DNA of 64,000 bases from NCBI GenBank assembly GCA_022836915.1, contig CP094668.1, positions 2,108,001-2,172,000 of the forward strand, written 5' to 3'. The notes under the pieces are model-generated. The model ran no database searches, had not been told where the DNA came from, and saw only the letters and a program-made list of their open reading frames with translations. This document shows positions 40,709 through 50,786 of the stretch, piece by piece. The position numbers were made by a program, and so were the translations under genes. Each line of letters begins with the position of its first letter. Within the stretch, counting starts at the first letter, position 1. Source of the stretch: Paenibacillus sp. OVF10. GTDB taxonomy: Bacteria > Bacillota > Bacilli > Paenibacillales > Paenibacillaceae.

Positions 40709-41616
40709 ATGCAGCAGGAGCCGGTCGTCCGGATTCAGGGCGTCAGCAAAATCATATCCTCCCGATCATTGGTCAGCGACCTGACTCTGGATATTTCTCC
40801 GGGGCAGGTTTTTGGTTTTTAGGACCTAATGGCGCGGGGAAAACAACAACGATTCGGATGATGGTTGGACTGATGTCCATCAGTAAAGGTGACATTTTCA
40901 TCTCAGGACACAGTGTGAAGAATGAATTTGAGAAGGCGGTAGCCCAGGTAGGAGCTATTGTAGAAAATCCGGAAATGTACAAGTTTCTGACCGGGTACCA
41001 GAATCTCGTTCACTTTGCCCGCATGTCGCCGGGAGTTACGAAGGAACGTATTGCGGAAACGATTGAACGTGTGGGGCTTACGACCCGTATTCACGATAAG
41101 GTCAAAACCTATTCACTGGGCATGCGCCAGCGTCTGGGTGTCGCGCAAGCGATATTACATAAACCGAAGCTGCTTGTACTGGATGAGCCAACCAATGGAC
41201 TGGACCCGCAGGGCATACGGGAACTGAGAGACTATTTGCGTGAGCTCACTCAAGAGGAAGGCATTACGGTCTTCGTCTCAAGCCATTTGCTGTCGGAGAT
41301 GGAACTGATGTGTGATATGGTGGCTATTATCCAGAACGGCAAGTTAATCGATGTAAGAAACCTTCGAGCTGAAACGGGTGCGGATGCATTAATTGAAGTT
41401 GCTTTTGAAGTGAATGATGCAGAACGCGCTGCGGATCTGATTCAGGGTGCTGTCGTACAGGGCAATGTCCTGGTGATGCGGGTGTCTCGTGAGCAGATTC
41501 CGGATATCAATGCCAAGCTGGTTAGCGAAGGGTTTCAGGTATACGGTATTCGTAACGTGACTCACACCCTGGAAGAACAATTCTTGCAAGTCACTGGGGG
41601 TGGAGGAATTGGGTAG
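40709..41616 (+). CDS. ABC transporter ATP-binding protein, frameshifted
   Basis: This is the ATPase subunit of an ABC-2-type exporter. Walker A (GPNGAGKTTTIR), the signature segment SLGMRQRLGVAQAIL, Walker B (LLVLDEPTNGLDPQGIR) and the switch His (VSSH) are present. The frame breaks in T5 at 40816-40820. One more T turns GQVFGF-stop into GQVFGFLGPNGAGKTT. Starting at the ATG 40709 (ribosome site GAAGGAGGGG), the corrected protein is 302 aa. It overlaps the permease gene by up to 17 bases. The substrate is unknown. Confidence 0.92.
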
Positions 41617-42400
41617 TTTTGGTAATCTGATATTAAATGAGAATATGAAAATTTTCCGTCGTCCCCGTACCTGGATCATGTTATCGATTCTGGCGCTGAT
41701 CTCGCTATTAATGCCAGTGTTACTGCGAGAAGGAATGGGGTCCAATGAAGTTTTGTACTGGGAAGCGGCTGTAACGACCATCCAGATTACGTTTTTCCTG
41801 AACACGATCTTTTGTGTCGTGATTGCAGCGGAATCGGTCGCGGGCGAATTTACCTGGGGAACCATTAAGCTATTGCTGATCCGTCCATGGTCACGAAGCA
41901 AAGTTCTTGCTTCCAAATATCTGACCGTAGTTGGCTTCAGTATTGTCAGTACATTGCTGGTCATCGTGATGGCCATGCTAACGTCTTATATCCTTTTCTC
42001 GCATGATGCGCCGGGAGGAAGCAGTAGTCCGGCTACGAATGCTCTGACGTTATGGGGATATTTGTACGTTGATCTGTTCATTACGCTTGCGATTGCCTTT
42101 ATGGTGTCCTCCGTATTTCGTTCAGGTGCACTTGCGATTGGATTATCCCTGTTCATTATGTTCTCACAGAGTATCTTCTCACTCATATTCAATCCGGTCC
42201 GTTATGAATGGGCCAAGTATGTTCTATTCAACAACATGGATCTTAGCAAATACATGACCTCCGGGGCGGATTTTGCGCTAATGGGTGGTCCGAGTGCAGG
42301 AATGACACTGGGATTCTCTATTGCAGTTCTGGCGGTGTATTACGTTATTTTCATGGTGATTTCCTGGGTTGTATTCAGCAAAAGAGATGTGGCAGGCTAA
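41600..42400 (+). CDS. ABC-2 type transporter permease
   Basis: This is the membrane partner of the preceding ATPase, about 266 aa with six hydrophobic helices. FRRPRTWIMLSILALISLL is TM1, and a conserved VAGEFTWGTIKLLLIRPWSR loop follows TM2, a hallmark of this permease class. The start is GTG 41600 or TTG 41609, the latter better spaced from GGAGG. It ends inside the terminator hairpin. Confidence 0.9.
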   Translation: MEELGSFGNLILNENMKIFRRPRTWIMLSILALISLLMPVLLREGMGSNEVLYWEAAVTTIQITFFLNTIFCVVIAAESVAGEFTWGTIKLLLIRPWSRSKVLASKYLTVVGFSIVSTLLVIVMAMLTSYILFSHDAPGGSSSPATNALTLWGYLYVDLFITLAIAFMVSSVFRSGALAIGLSLFIMFSQSIFSLIFNPVRYEWAKYVLFNNMDLSKYMTSGADFALMGGPSAGMTLGFSIAVLAVYYVIFMVISWVVFSKRDVAG

Positions 42401-42416
42401 CGCCTGCTTCTTTTTG
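42392..42416 (+). terminator. terminator overlapping the permease stop codon
   Basis: The stem GCAGGC-TAAC-GCCTGC (42392-42407) is followed by TTCTTTTT. Its loop contains the TAA stop codon. The following 42417-42675 shows no feature I can support. Confidence 0.75.
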
Positions 42417-42675
42417 CTCCAATGCTGTTTTGGAAAGAAAAAGGGTATATTCAACATCGCCTGTGGCATGACTGTCATTTAAGGGTACTTAGTATCAGTA
42501 GCGTTTTTCATAATTCGAATTTCACCGCTCACGGGTACAAGATATAGACGAATAGGATCATTTCGATCTCTATCTTGCTGATTGGAAGACGCTCAGGGGA
42601 TTTATGAAAAAAGCTCTCATAAGTAAATGACTAGATATACATATGAACGCCGCAGTCACTTTGGCAGAGCAGCGC

Positions 42676-43765
42676 ATGGAGGGATCACGTTTCTTGATAA
42701 ATAACAAGTTCTACCGCATATGCACAGCGATTATTCTGCTGCTGCTCATCGTGTATCTGGGGAAAAAGTGAACTTTATTTTCAGCCCCTGACCTCACTGA
42801 TTCACATCATCATCATTCCGCTGCTGATTGCCGGTTTCTTCTATTATCTGCTGCGTCCGCTCGTCGATTATATGGAAAGGCATAAGATCAAACGTGCATT
42901 GTCAGTTCTGATTATTTATGTCGTAATTGCATTAATACTTGCAGGTTTTAGTGTGCTTGTATGGCCTTCCCTGCGTGAACAATTGATGAATTTCGTGGAG
43001 AATGCTCCAGCGTTGGTTACTTCACTCAGCGATCAGTTGAATGCACTTGAAAAGAGCAATGTTGTATCCAGATACCTGCCTGATGATTCCAATCTATTCT
43101 CACGATTATCCGATGTTCTGAGCCAAGGGATCACTCAGGCAACCAATTATGTCTCCGGGTTATTCTCCGTGGTATCCAATCTGGTTATTATTCTGGCAAC
43201 GTTCCCGATCATGTTGTATTACATGCTCAAGGAAGGCAGCAAGTTTGGAACGAATCTAACCTTATTGTTGCCAAGACATTATCGGAAGGATGGGGAAGAA
43301 ACCGTCCATGAGATCGATGAAGCACTAAGTAACTATATTGTTGGGCGGGTTATTGTTAATGTAGCCCTGGGGATTCTGATGTACATCGGTTTTCTCATCT
43401 TAGGTTTGCCTTACGCATTGCTGCTGACTGTTGTATCGATTATTCTGAACTTCATCCCTTATGTGGGTGCTTTGCTGGCAGCTATTCCGGTTGTCATTGT
43501 TGCGTTTATCGAATCACCTTCGATGGCGATCTGGTCACTGGTCATCATTGTAATCGCACAGCAAATTCAGGATAACCTGATCTCACCTTATGTCTATGGC
43601 AAACAGCTCGATATTCATCCACTGACTACCGTTATCCTTTTGCTCGTGGGTGCTGACCTGGGAAATATCTTGGGTATGATCATCGTGATTCCCCTATATA
43701 TGATTCTGAAAATTATAGTTCGCAAAATCCATTATCGGATTGTCGAAGATAAGACTGAAACTTAA
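42676..43765 (+). CDS. AI-2E family (PerM-type) transporter, frameshifted twice
   Basis: This polytopic membrane protein of the AI-2 exporter/PerM family has about eight helices. It has FFYYLLRPLVDYMERHKIKR, ATFPIMLYYMLKEG, LNFIPYVGALLAAIPVVIVA and ISPYVYGKQLDIHPLTTVIL. One A lost from A5 at 42763-42767 and one C lost near 42782 break the N-terminal part; correction gives YLGKKVNFIFQPLTSL. The start is ATG 42676 or, more likely, TTG 42694 with GGAGGG ten bases upstream. The corrected length is 357-363 aa. The substrate is unknown, and AI-2 itself is not implied. Confidence 0.88.
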
Positions 43766-43843
43766 ATGGAATTTGAAATACAACGCTGTCATGTGTAACT
43801 ACTAATGTTTGTTCTTGAATCACATCGATAAGCTCAACAGGAT

Positions 43844-43907
43844 AAGCCGCATATCAATGGTGAAGGGTCAGGTAAGTTTGCCCTCGCCATTGTTATGCGG
43901 CTTTTTT
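43844..43907 (+). terminator. long imperfect terminator hairpin
   Basis: AAGCCGCATA pairs with TATGCGGCTT and an inner AATGG pairs with CCATT, followed by six T. It lies 80 bases after the AI-2E family gene. Confidence 0.8.
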
Positions 43908-43917
43908 CTCATACATA

Positions 43918-43959
43918 TTGCTCACTTATGTTATACCTGTTATACTTGATATATAACAG
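43918..43959 (+). promoter_or_regulatory. promoter with YtrA-type operator
   Basis: TTGCTC (43918-43923), 17 bases and TATACT (43941-43946) form a promoter. A perfect dyad CTGTTATA-N7-TATAACAG (43937-43959) overlaps the -10 box. A further TGTTATA copy lies just upstream at 43929-43935. This fits autorepression by the GntR/YtrA regulator that follows. Confidence 0.65.
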
Positions 43960-43981
43960 ATAACAAAAAGAAGGTGAACTC

Positions 43982-44377
43982 TTGATTATTCAACTGGATA
44001 TGCAATCCGAACTTCCTATCTATTCGCAACTTGTTTATCAAATTATTGAAGGCATTGCTAGTGGTGAGTTACAGCTAGGTGAGGCGTTACCTTCAGTTCG
44101 GAATTTGGCCGCAGATATCGGTGTTAACCTTCACACCGTCAACAAGGCTTATACATTACTCAAGCAAGATGGATACATCCTGGTTCATAGACAAAAGGGA
44201 GTTGTAGTGAACCCTGATGGAATGCCTGGTTTAACGGATGATTTTTTGAAAAAGCAGCAAAGCGAATTAAGACCGATTATTGCCGAAGCGATCTGTCGCG
44301 GAATGACCAAAGAGGAACTATCTGCGGTGTTAGACCAAATGTATGATGATGTGAAGATGGGTCACAACAGAGAATAA
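43982..44377 (+). CDS. GntR/YtrA-family transcriptional regulator
   Basis: This 131-aa regulator has an N-terminal winged helix (about residues 8-75, including LPIYSQLVYQIIEGIASGEL and LPSVRNLAADIGVNLHTVNK) and the short C-terminal helical domain of the YtrA subgroup. The TTG at 43982 is 7 bases after AAGGTGAA. It is followed 23 bases later by a membrane protein gene and probably represses its own operon through the palindrome at 43937-43959. YtrA-type regulators usually respond to envelope stress or antibiotics. Confidence 0.9.
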   Translation: MIIQLDMQSELPIYSQLVYQIIEGIASGELQLGEALPSVRNLAADIGVNLHTVNKAYTLLKQDGYILVHRQKGVVVNPDGMPGLTDDFLKKQQSELRPIIAEAICRGMTKEELSAVLDQMYDDVKMGHNRE

Positions 44378-44400
44378 CGAATCAAGGGAGTGTGTTATGT

Positions 44401-45501
44401 ATGCAACTATTTAGTATATTACCTATCATTTTAATCTTTGCTCCATTAGCCTTACTTCTATCCTTTACACCATACCTGACAAGGGAAACCATTAGCTTTG
44501 GGGTTACGGTAAGTCAATATAATTACTACACACCCATCTTACGTAAGCTAAGAAGTACGTTTGCTACAGTAAGTCTGATCGGAAACGGGATGCTTATACT
44601 TGTCTGTCTGTATTTTCTCCGATCTGCTAATGAAGATTCTACCGCAATGATTACCGGTGTTAGCACAATGATATTTATTGTGTACTGGGCAGCACTACAC
44701 ATATTATTTCATTTCAAGATGAAAAAGATAAAAGGATCACTTACAACTGTAGAAGCACCTCAAAGAGTTAAAATCGATACCACCTTCCGCCAAAATAAAA
44801 TCACCTATTCCAACTATTGGTTTCTCATTCACATTGCTATTATTGCAGCCGTTGCGATCATTTCGATCCTGAATTATAAGGCACTCCCTAACGTCATTCC
44901 AATAAAATATGATCTTCAGGGTCATGTCACTTCCAGTGTGCCTAAAACCTACCTCTCGGTACTGGCTATTAATCTTGTACAGCTAGGAATCATTGCACTT
45001 ATGATGTTGGTTAACTGGAGTATTAAATCAAGCAAACAACAGCTTACTACGTCTAATCCGGGCCAATTTGCTGCTGAAAATATTCAATTCCGCCGTAAAT
45101 GGTCCCTATTTACGCTTGTAACAGGCTTACTTCTTACCATTTTATTTGCCTTCATTCAGATCAATATGTTCGTCCCTAATCTGGTCTTGTTAACAGCTAT
45201 TAGCTTCATCACTCCTGTGGTGATCGTGTTAGGTGTTGTATGGCTGTCTCTCACAGGCAGACAAGGCGGCGGGAAAATTCGGAATCATCAGGAAGATCGC
45301 GAACGATCCAAAGAACAGCCTGTGAATGACGATGATCATTGGAAGCTTGGTTTTATTTACTTCAATGCCAATGATCCTTCTTTAACCATAGAAAAGCGTT
45401 ATGGAATAGGCTGGACGATTAACTTCGCTCGTCCACTATCTTGGGTCCTGCTGTTATTCATCATTGCTATTGTTGTTATAAGCATAGTCCTAAGCCAATA
45501 A
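44401..45501 (+). CDS. DUF1648-domain membrane protein
   Basis: This polytopic membrane protein (367 aa) has about seven helices. A central DUF1648 pattern (LPNVIPIKYDLQGHVTSSVPK) is followed by a C-terminal DUF5808-like segment (FIYFNANDPSLTIEKRYGIG). It shares a transcript with the YtrA-like regulator; such pairs are common in Bacillales. The ATG at 44401 lies about 9 bases from AAGGGAGTG. The biochemical role is unknown. Confidence 0.82.
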   Translation: MQLFSILPIILIFAPLALLLSFTPYLTRETISFGVTVSQYNYYTPILRKLRSTFATVSLIGNGMLILVCLYFLRSANEDSTAMITGVSTMIFIVYWAALHILFHFKMKKIKGSLTTVEAPQRVKIDTTFRQNKITYSNYWFLIHIAIIAAVAIISILNYKALPNVIPIKYDLQGHVTSSVPKTYLSVLAINLVQLGIIALMMLVNWSIKSSKQQLTTSNPGQFAAENIQFRRKWSLFTLVTGLLLTILFAFIQINMFVPNLVLLTAISFITPVVIVLGVVWLSLTGRQGGGKIRNHQEDRERSKEQPVNDDDHWKLGFIYFNANDPSLTIEKRYGIGWTINFARPLSWVLLLFIIAIVVISIVLSQ

Positions 45502-45559
45502 AGGCTCATAATGCTATGCATATAATAGATGAAATTAATTATTAGGAGGAGTTATTACA

Positions 45560-47149
45560 ATGAACAATTGGAAAAAGCTATTACTTTCTCTTACTTTCGT
45601 AGGTCTCATCCTTCCAGTAACATCCATCTCAGAAGCTGCTGAAAAATCCGCTGGTAGTGGAAATCTTGTTCCTATTCGTGAGATTGCAGAAAAGAATGGG
45701 GCAGAGGTATCTTGGCAACAAAAAACAGGACAAATCACAATACGAAAAAGTGAGCTTACGATTATAGTTAAGGTAGGAGAGAAACAGGCGATGGTGAATG
45801 GGCAAGCCATATCCTTAGACAATCCTGTTCAGTTAACGAAAGGAGTTACCTATATGGATGGGACATTTCTTACCGAGACGCTGAAGGCAGCACCTGAGGA
45901 TATATTCATTTCCCTTATTAGTGAGGGCGATGGCAAGGAGGCTGCCAAGTATGTTCATACCTCTGTGAGTGGAGTGTTGTCACCCACGTTGTTGAGCCAG
46001 CTGTGGGGAGCTTTAGAAGGACAAAATGGCAAAATTACAAGTGAAGCCATAGCTAAGCATGTAGAAAATAATACAGTGCATCGCAATGTTACCTATACGT
46101 TCAAAACAGAGCTGACTCGTTTAAACATTACGGTCAGAATGAATCAAAACGGACTTGTGGATGATTTGCATATTGCCGCCGCTACTCCAGATGTGTATCA
46201 AAAACCAAGCTACGACGACCCATCTGCCTATACAGAACAAGACATTACGGTTGGTCAGGGTGATTTAGCTTTGCCAGGGACATTAACTTTGCCCAAGGGA
46301 GAGGGACCTTTCCCGGTTGTCGTTCTGGTACACGGATCTGGGCCTAACAATCAAGATGCTGCCATTGGTGGTGCAAAGCCGTTTCGCGATCTTGCAGTAG
46401 GTTTAGCTTCACAAGGAGTTGCTGTATTAAGATACGATAAGGTTACGTATGAGCATACCTATAAGGTCGCTTCTCAGCCTAAATTCACATTAAAACAAGA
46501 GAGCGTAGATCAGGTAAACGATGCAGTGGAATTGCTTAAAAAGAATGCACATATCGATTCTACAGCGATTTTTGTAGCTGGACATAGTCAAGGCGGGTTT
46601 GCAATGCCGTTAATCATTGCTGAGGATAAACAACATGATATTGCAGGAAGTATTTTACTTGCTGCACCAAGTAGTAGCTTTGTGGATGTGCTTACCGAGC
46701 AGCAGGACGAATTGGTAGAGCGGATGAAGCAGCTTGGTTTAGACACAGATGTCATTCAAGGGCAAGCTGATTTTTATAAAAATGTGGCTGCAATGGTCAA
46801 AGATCCAAAATATTCTGTAGATCATCTTCCTGAGGCGTTTCCACTTCAACCTGCTTATTGGTGGTTTGAGCAGAGAGATTATGTACCTGCGGAACTGGCT
46901 AAATCACAAAATACACCTATGCTTGTTATACAAGGCGAAAACGATGTGCAAGTGTCTATGAATCAATTCCAAACCTGGAAATCGTCTCTGCAAGGTCATT
47001 CCAATGTAACGTACAATAGCTATCCAAAGGTAAATCATCTTTTATCCAGCTACGATGGACTTTCAATCGGTCAAGAGTACGCTGAGCCATCTAATGTCTC
47101 CAAAGCCATTATCGATGATATTGCGAAGTGGGTATTAAAATCAAACTAA
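45560..47149 (+). CDS. secreted alpha/beta hydrolase with N-terminal copper amine oxidase-like domain
   Basis: This is an extracytoplasmic hydrolase of 529 aa. It has a signal peptide (about residues 1-27) and a copper amine oxidase N-terminal-like (stalk/substrate-adhesion) domain, about residues 35-110 (LVPIREIAEKNGAEVSWQQ). A DUF3887-like segment follows (about 125-210), then an alpha/beta hydrolase domain with VVLVHGSGPNNQD, the nucleophile elbow GHSQGG (about residue 344) and a late NHL histidine. The ribosome site AGGAGG precedes the ATG. It lies 58 bases after the DUF1648 gene. The substrate is unknown; an esterase or peptidase is possible. Confidence 0.85.
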   Translation: MNNWKKLLLSLTFVGLILPVTSISEAAEKSAGSGNLVPIREIAEKNGAEVSWQQKTGQITIRKSELTIIVKVGEKQAMVNGQAISLDNPVQLTKGVTYMDGTFLTETLKAAPEDIFISLISEGDGKEAAKYVHTSVSGVLSPTLLSQLWGALEGQNGKITSEAIAKHVENNTVHRNVTYTFKTELTRLNITVRMNQNGLVDDLHIAAATPDVYQKPSYDDPSAYTEQDITVGQGDLALPGTLTLPKGEGPFPVVVLVHGSGPNNQDAAIGGAKPFRDLAVGLASQGVAVLRYDKVTYEHTYKVASQPKFTLKQESVDQVNDAVELLKKNAHIDSTAIFVAGHSQGGFAMPLIIAEDKQHDIAGSILLAAPSSSFVDVLTEQQDELVERMKQLGLDTDVIQGQADFYKNVAAMVKDPKYSVDHLPEAFPLQPAYWWFEQRDYVPAELAKSQNTPMLVIQGENDVQVSMNQFQTWKSSLQGHSNVTYNSYPKVNHLLSSYDGLSIGQEYAEPSNVSKAIIDDIAKWVLKSN

Positions 47150-47208
47150 AACGGGAGTTCCAATCTTGGTTGAGTGATAACAATGGGAAGTGACACATGG
47201 GGCGAGAT

Positions 47209-47256
47209 ATAAAAAGAGGAACACTTACCAATATAGGCAAGTGTTCCTCTTTTTAT
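47209..47256. terminator. bidirectional intrinsic terminator
   Basis: A perfect 18-bp stem (47209-47226 with 47239-47256) has A-run and T-run flanks between convergent genes. Confidence 0.9.
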
Positions 47257-47269
47257 TTATAAATTTGCT

Positions 47270-48627
47270 TTATTTAGACCAATTGGACTCTTTCTCGTCT
47301 TCATCGGTATAATCAGACATGGTCAGTGGTTCCTTGGGAACAACGGCCACTTTGTAGAACCGATTCTTGTCTTTTTCCAGCAAAACAAAGATTAGATTCT
47401 CGAACTCATATTCTTCCTGTTCGTTCATCTCTGGACGATGGCTGTAAAGCCATCCACCAATGGTGTCCCACTCATCTGCATCCAGGCTGGACATAAACAT
47501 GTCGTTCACCTTCGATAAGGAAACCTTACCGTCCATAATGACATAGTTCTCATTGATGACTTGAATATCTTCCACTTCGTCTGCGTCGAACTCGTCGCGG
47601 ATCTCACCAACAATCTGCTCAAGCACATCCTCAATGGTTACAATTCCGGAAGTTCCTCCATATTCGTCGACAAGTACGGCGATATGTACGCCATCCTTCT
47701 GCATTTTCTTGAGCAAGTCCTTCACAGGAGTTGTTTCGTGAACAGCCGATACAGGCTGAATCAGGAGGATAGATCAACAGGTTCATCGTTTCCGTAAAGT
47801 TCCAGGAAGAATTGTTTCGTATTAATGATACCGATGATATCGTCTTTACTCTCATTCACTACTGGAAAACGTGTATATTGTTCTTCACGAATGATCTCCA
47901 GGTTTTCCTCGTTTGTTCTATTCACATAAAGGCAGACCATATCGGTCCGGGGTACCATAATTTCTTTGGCTAACATCTCATCAAAAGCAAAGATCCGGCT
48001 TACATAACCGAATTCAGCTTGGTTAATTTTACCACTTTCAAAGCTTTCATTAATGATGATCTGCAACTCTTCTTCGGAGTGTGCATCTTCATGTTCAGAA
48101 GCAGGTTTGATTCCGAACAGTTTCACCAGTTGGTTCGCTGAGCCGTTTAACAGCCAGATAAAAGGATACATAATTCGGTTAAACCAGATGATAGGTGTAG
48201 ACGTCAGCAGTGCAACAGTCTCGGCTTTCCGGATTGCAATCGTTTTTGGAGCGAGTTCACCAACCACAACATGCAGATACGTGATGGAAGCAAACGCGAT
48301 TACAAACGATAAGAATGAAGAAACCGCCTCAGGAATTTGCATGCTTTCGAACACAGGGTGGAGAATCTTCTCTACCGTTGGTTCACCCAGCCAGCCCAGT
48401 CCCAGAGATGTAATCGTGATTCCAAGCTGGCAGGCAGACAAATATCCGTCCAGATTGGCAACGGCTTGTTTAACAGCCAGCGCACGCTTGTTTCCTTCTG
48501 CAATCATTTGGTCGATCCGGCTCGGTCTAACCCGTACCAGAGCGAATTCCACTGCGACAAAAAACGCCGAAAGTCCTATCAAAATCGCAACCAATACTAA
48601 ATTTAACGCATACCTCTCACTGTCCAT
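47270..48627 (-). CDS. hemolysin family / CNNM-CBS domain transporter, frameshifted
   Basis: This is a CorC/CNNM-type membrane protein with an N-terminal four-helix CNNM domain (about residues 8-195, with SACQLGITITSLGLGWLGEP and GELAPKTIAIRK). A CBS pair (about 215-340, with IMVPRTDMVCL and VLVDEYGGTSGIVTIEDVLE) and a C-terminal CorC/HlyC domain follow. Homologues are linked to magnesium or other cation efflux. The frame breaks at about 47763-47766: in gene sense one C is missing from CTCC, and its return turns DLSS-stop into DLSSLIQPVSAV. The corrected length is 452 aa. Confidence 0.9.
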
Positions 48628-49003
48628 TCACTACTGTTCTCCTTTAAGTAATAAGTTTTTAACGATTATTATATCTAATTTTACGTAAGAAGACCACCTC
48701 CAGACAAAGAAATGAGGAAGAGTCTGGAAGGTGGAATGAGCAGATTGGCGTCACAATGCGAATCTGTTCCATCATTAAACTGATATGTAGAAGGTAACAC
48801 AGTCAGAATATACAATGAACAAAGTAGAAATTTGAATTTCCAGAATGAAGTATTCCGTCTGCTTATGTAAAGTTTTATCTAAGCAAACGTTACGAATAGG
48901 GGGTACATTGGGTATCTATGATTAGCTGTATACAGAATCGTCAAAGCTGTGTAGGTGAGAGAAGGGCAAGGTCATGAAGCTTGCCACTTGAGGAGGAAGC
49001 CGA
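48628..49003. other. divergent intergenic region with an inverted repeat
   Basis: A TATAAT for the minus strand lies at about 48666-48671 in front of the CNNM gene. An inverted repeat pairs CCACCTCCAGAC (about 48696-48707) with GTCTGGAAGGTGG (about 48722-48734). It has no T-run on either side and no gene end nearby, so it is not a normal terminator. Nothing else is recognised up to the cls ribosome site. Confidence 0.4.
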
Positions 49004-50440
49004 ATGTTCTGGCTGGTCATTATATTACTCGTATTTATTTTCCAGGCAGCCACAATTCTTTTGTTGGAATTTCGTAATCCGGCTAAAGCTGTGGCTTGGC
49101 TGTTTATTTTGTTCTGCGTTCCTTTGATCGGTTTTGTAGTGTACTATTTCGTGGCGCAGGATTATAACAAACGAAAAAACTCCGCAAGGGTGGATCGCGC
49201 ATCTTCCGTGAAATGAAGGAAACGATCTGGGAACAAGCCCACATCATTGGAGATGTCAAACAGATGCCTGGAGATCGTTTCAGTCACCAGCATCGATTGT
49301 TTAACCTGTTATCCCATTTGTCAGAGAGCCCGATTACAGGTTGTAACCACAGTACGGTGCTCACAAATGGTGAAGAGGCATTTGCGGCAATGCTGAGGAA
49401 ATGGAAAAAGCAAAGCACCATCTGCATGTGGAATTTTACATTTTCCGTGATGATGTGATCAGTACGAAGTTTCAAGATGTCATGATTCGCAAGGCCCAGG
49501 AGGGCGTGAAGGTTCGGTTTATTTGTGACGGTCTAGGCAGTCACAAGATGAGCTGGAGTTTTATCCGCAAACTGCAGGATGCAGGTGTGGAGTTTCATTA
49601 TTTTCTACCGCCACTGATTGCAACGATTGACCGAAGAGTCAACTACCGGAATCACCGTAAAATAGTTGTTGTGGATGGACAGGTTGGCTTCGTGGGTGGC
49701 ATTAATGTAGGCGATGATTACCTAGGGCAATACCCAGAGGTGGGTTTCTGGCGGGATACACATGTGCAGATTGAGGGAGATGCGGTATATTTCCTGCAAA
49801 GTACGTTCCTGAACGACTGGAAATTGGCTTCCGGTGAGCGAATTACCGAACCCCAGCTTGCGGAATTGTTTCCACCCCATATCTGTAGCGGGGAAGAACG
49901 AATTCAGATTCTGGCTAGTGGGCCGGATCAGGACTGGGATGCCATTCAGGAAATGTGTTTTGGGGCCATTTCGGTAGCCTGTGACCGGATTTACATTACC
50001 ACACCTTATTTTATTCCTGATCCTGCCCTGTATGAGGCACTCAAAACAGCTGCTGTCAGTGGCGTTGATGTGAAAATTATCATTCCGTATCAATCTGATT
50101 CAAAGCTTGTTCATTTGGCATCCCTTTCATATGTAGAGGAACTTCTGCGAGCAGGTGTTGAGTTCTTCCAATATCGCAAAGGTTTTGTACATGCCAAAGT
50201 GATGATTGTGGATGAGTTGCTTGCAACGGTAGGCACGGCCAATATGGATATGCGCAGTTTTTTTGCAATTTTGAGTTGACGGCTGTCCTGTTCGAATCCT
50301 CTCCGATTCGTCGTTTGATCACTGACTTTGAACGTGATCTCGGGGAATGCAGTCAGATCGATGGGGAGGTATTTCAGAAGCGTTCACGACGGCAAAAAGG
50401 CGCAGAAATGCTTTCTCGGATGCTTTCTCCGCTTCTTTAG
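49004..50440 (+). CDS. cls: cardiolipin synthase, three frameshifts
   Basis: This is a membrane phospholipase D-family enzyme joining two phosphatidylglycerols into cardiolipin. It has two N-terminal membrane helices (about residues 2-22 and 32-52) and two HKD motifs: NHRKIVVVDGQVGFVGGIN and VHAKVMIVDELLATVGTANM. Frame breaks lie in A6 at 49174-49179 (fix: KRKKLRKGGSRIFREMKE), near 49395 (fix: AAMLEEMEKAKHHLHVEF) and in T7 at 50258-50264 (fix: MRSFFCNFELTAVLFE). The corrected length is 479 aa, normal for Cls. GAGGAGGAAG precedes the ATG. Confidence 0.92.
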
Positions 50441-50460
50441 CCGATTTAGGGCAGATTTCT

Positions 50461-50501
50461 GAAGATAAGTTCACTTTTTGTGAATTTATCTTCTTTTTGC
50501 T
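50461..50501 (+). terminator. intrinsic terminator after cls
   Basis: The 14-bp stem GAAGATAAGTTCAC with its complement (one G-T pair) around a T5 loop (50461-50493) is followed by TTTTTG. Confidence 0.85.
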
Positions 50502-50508
50502 AAGTATT

Positions 50509-50610
50509 TTGCGCAAATTTGATCTTTTATGATATAATAGATATATAAATCATGTCTTGGCGAAGGAGGGAGTCTGCGGGAAAACAGGCTCCCTTTTGCT
50601 CTCTTTTGAA
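50509..50610 (+). promoter_or_regulatory. promoter and leader hairpin upstream of the YitT gene
   Basis: TTGCGC (50509-50514), 18 bases and TATAAT (50533-50538) form a likely promoter. About 30 bases downstream, GGGAGTCTG pairs with CAGGCTCCC and is followed by TTTTGCTCTCTTTT, which looks like a terminator or attenuator. Some 175 bases remain before the YitT gene. A 62-codon frame across this leader has no ribosome site and is not called. Confidence 0.45.
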
Positions 50611-50786
50611 AGTGCAAACCGGGATGAATAACATTTTGAATCCATTTTATATCGCTTTTAGATGCTTGCGCTGTATAGCCAGGGTACATATAGAACGCAG
50701 TTTGCTGTTCTTCATATGTAGATTCACCCTGAGTATTTAAATGATTTATAAAATGGATTCACACACTGATTTAACGGGGGGATACC

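Noticed and set aside
48696-48734. Inverted repeat as a transcription terminator
   Set aside because: It lies between divergent promoters, with no gene ending nearby and no T-run on either side.
50552-50740. 62-codon open frame upstream of yitT
   Set aside because: No ribosome site, and it reads through an attenuator-like hairpin.
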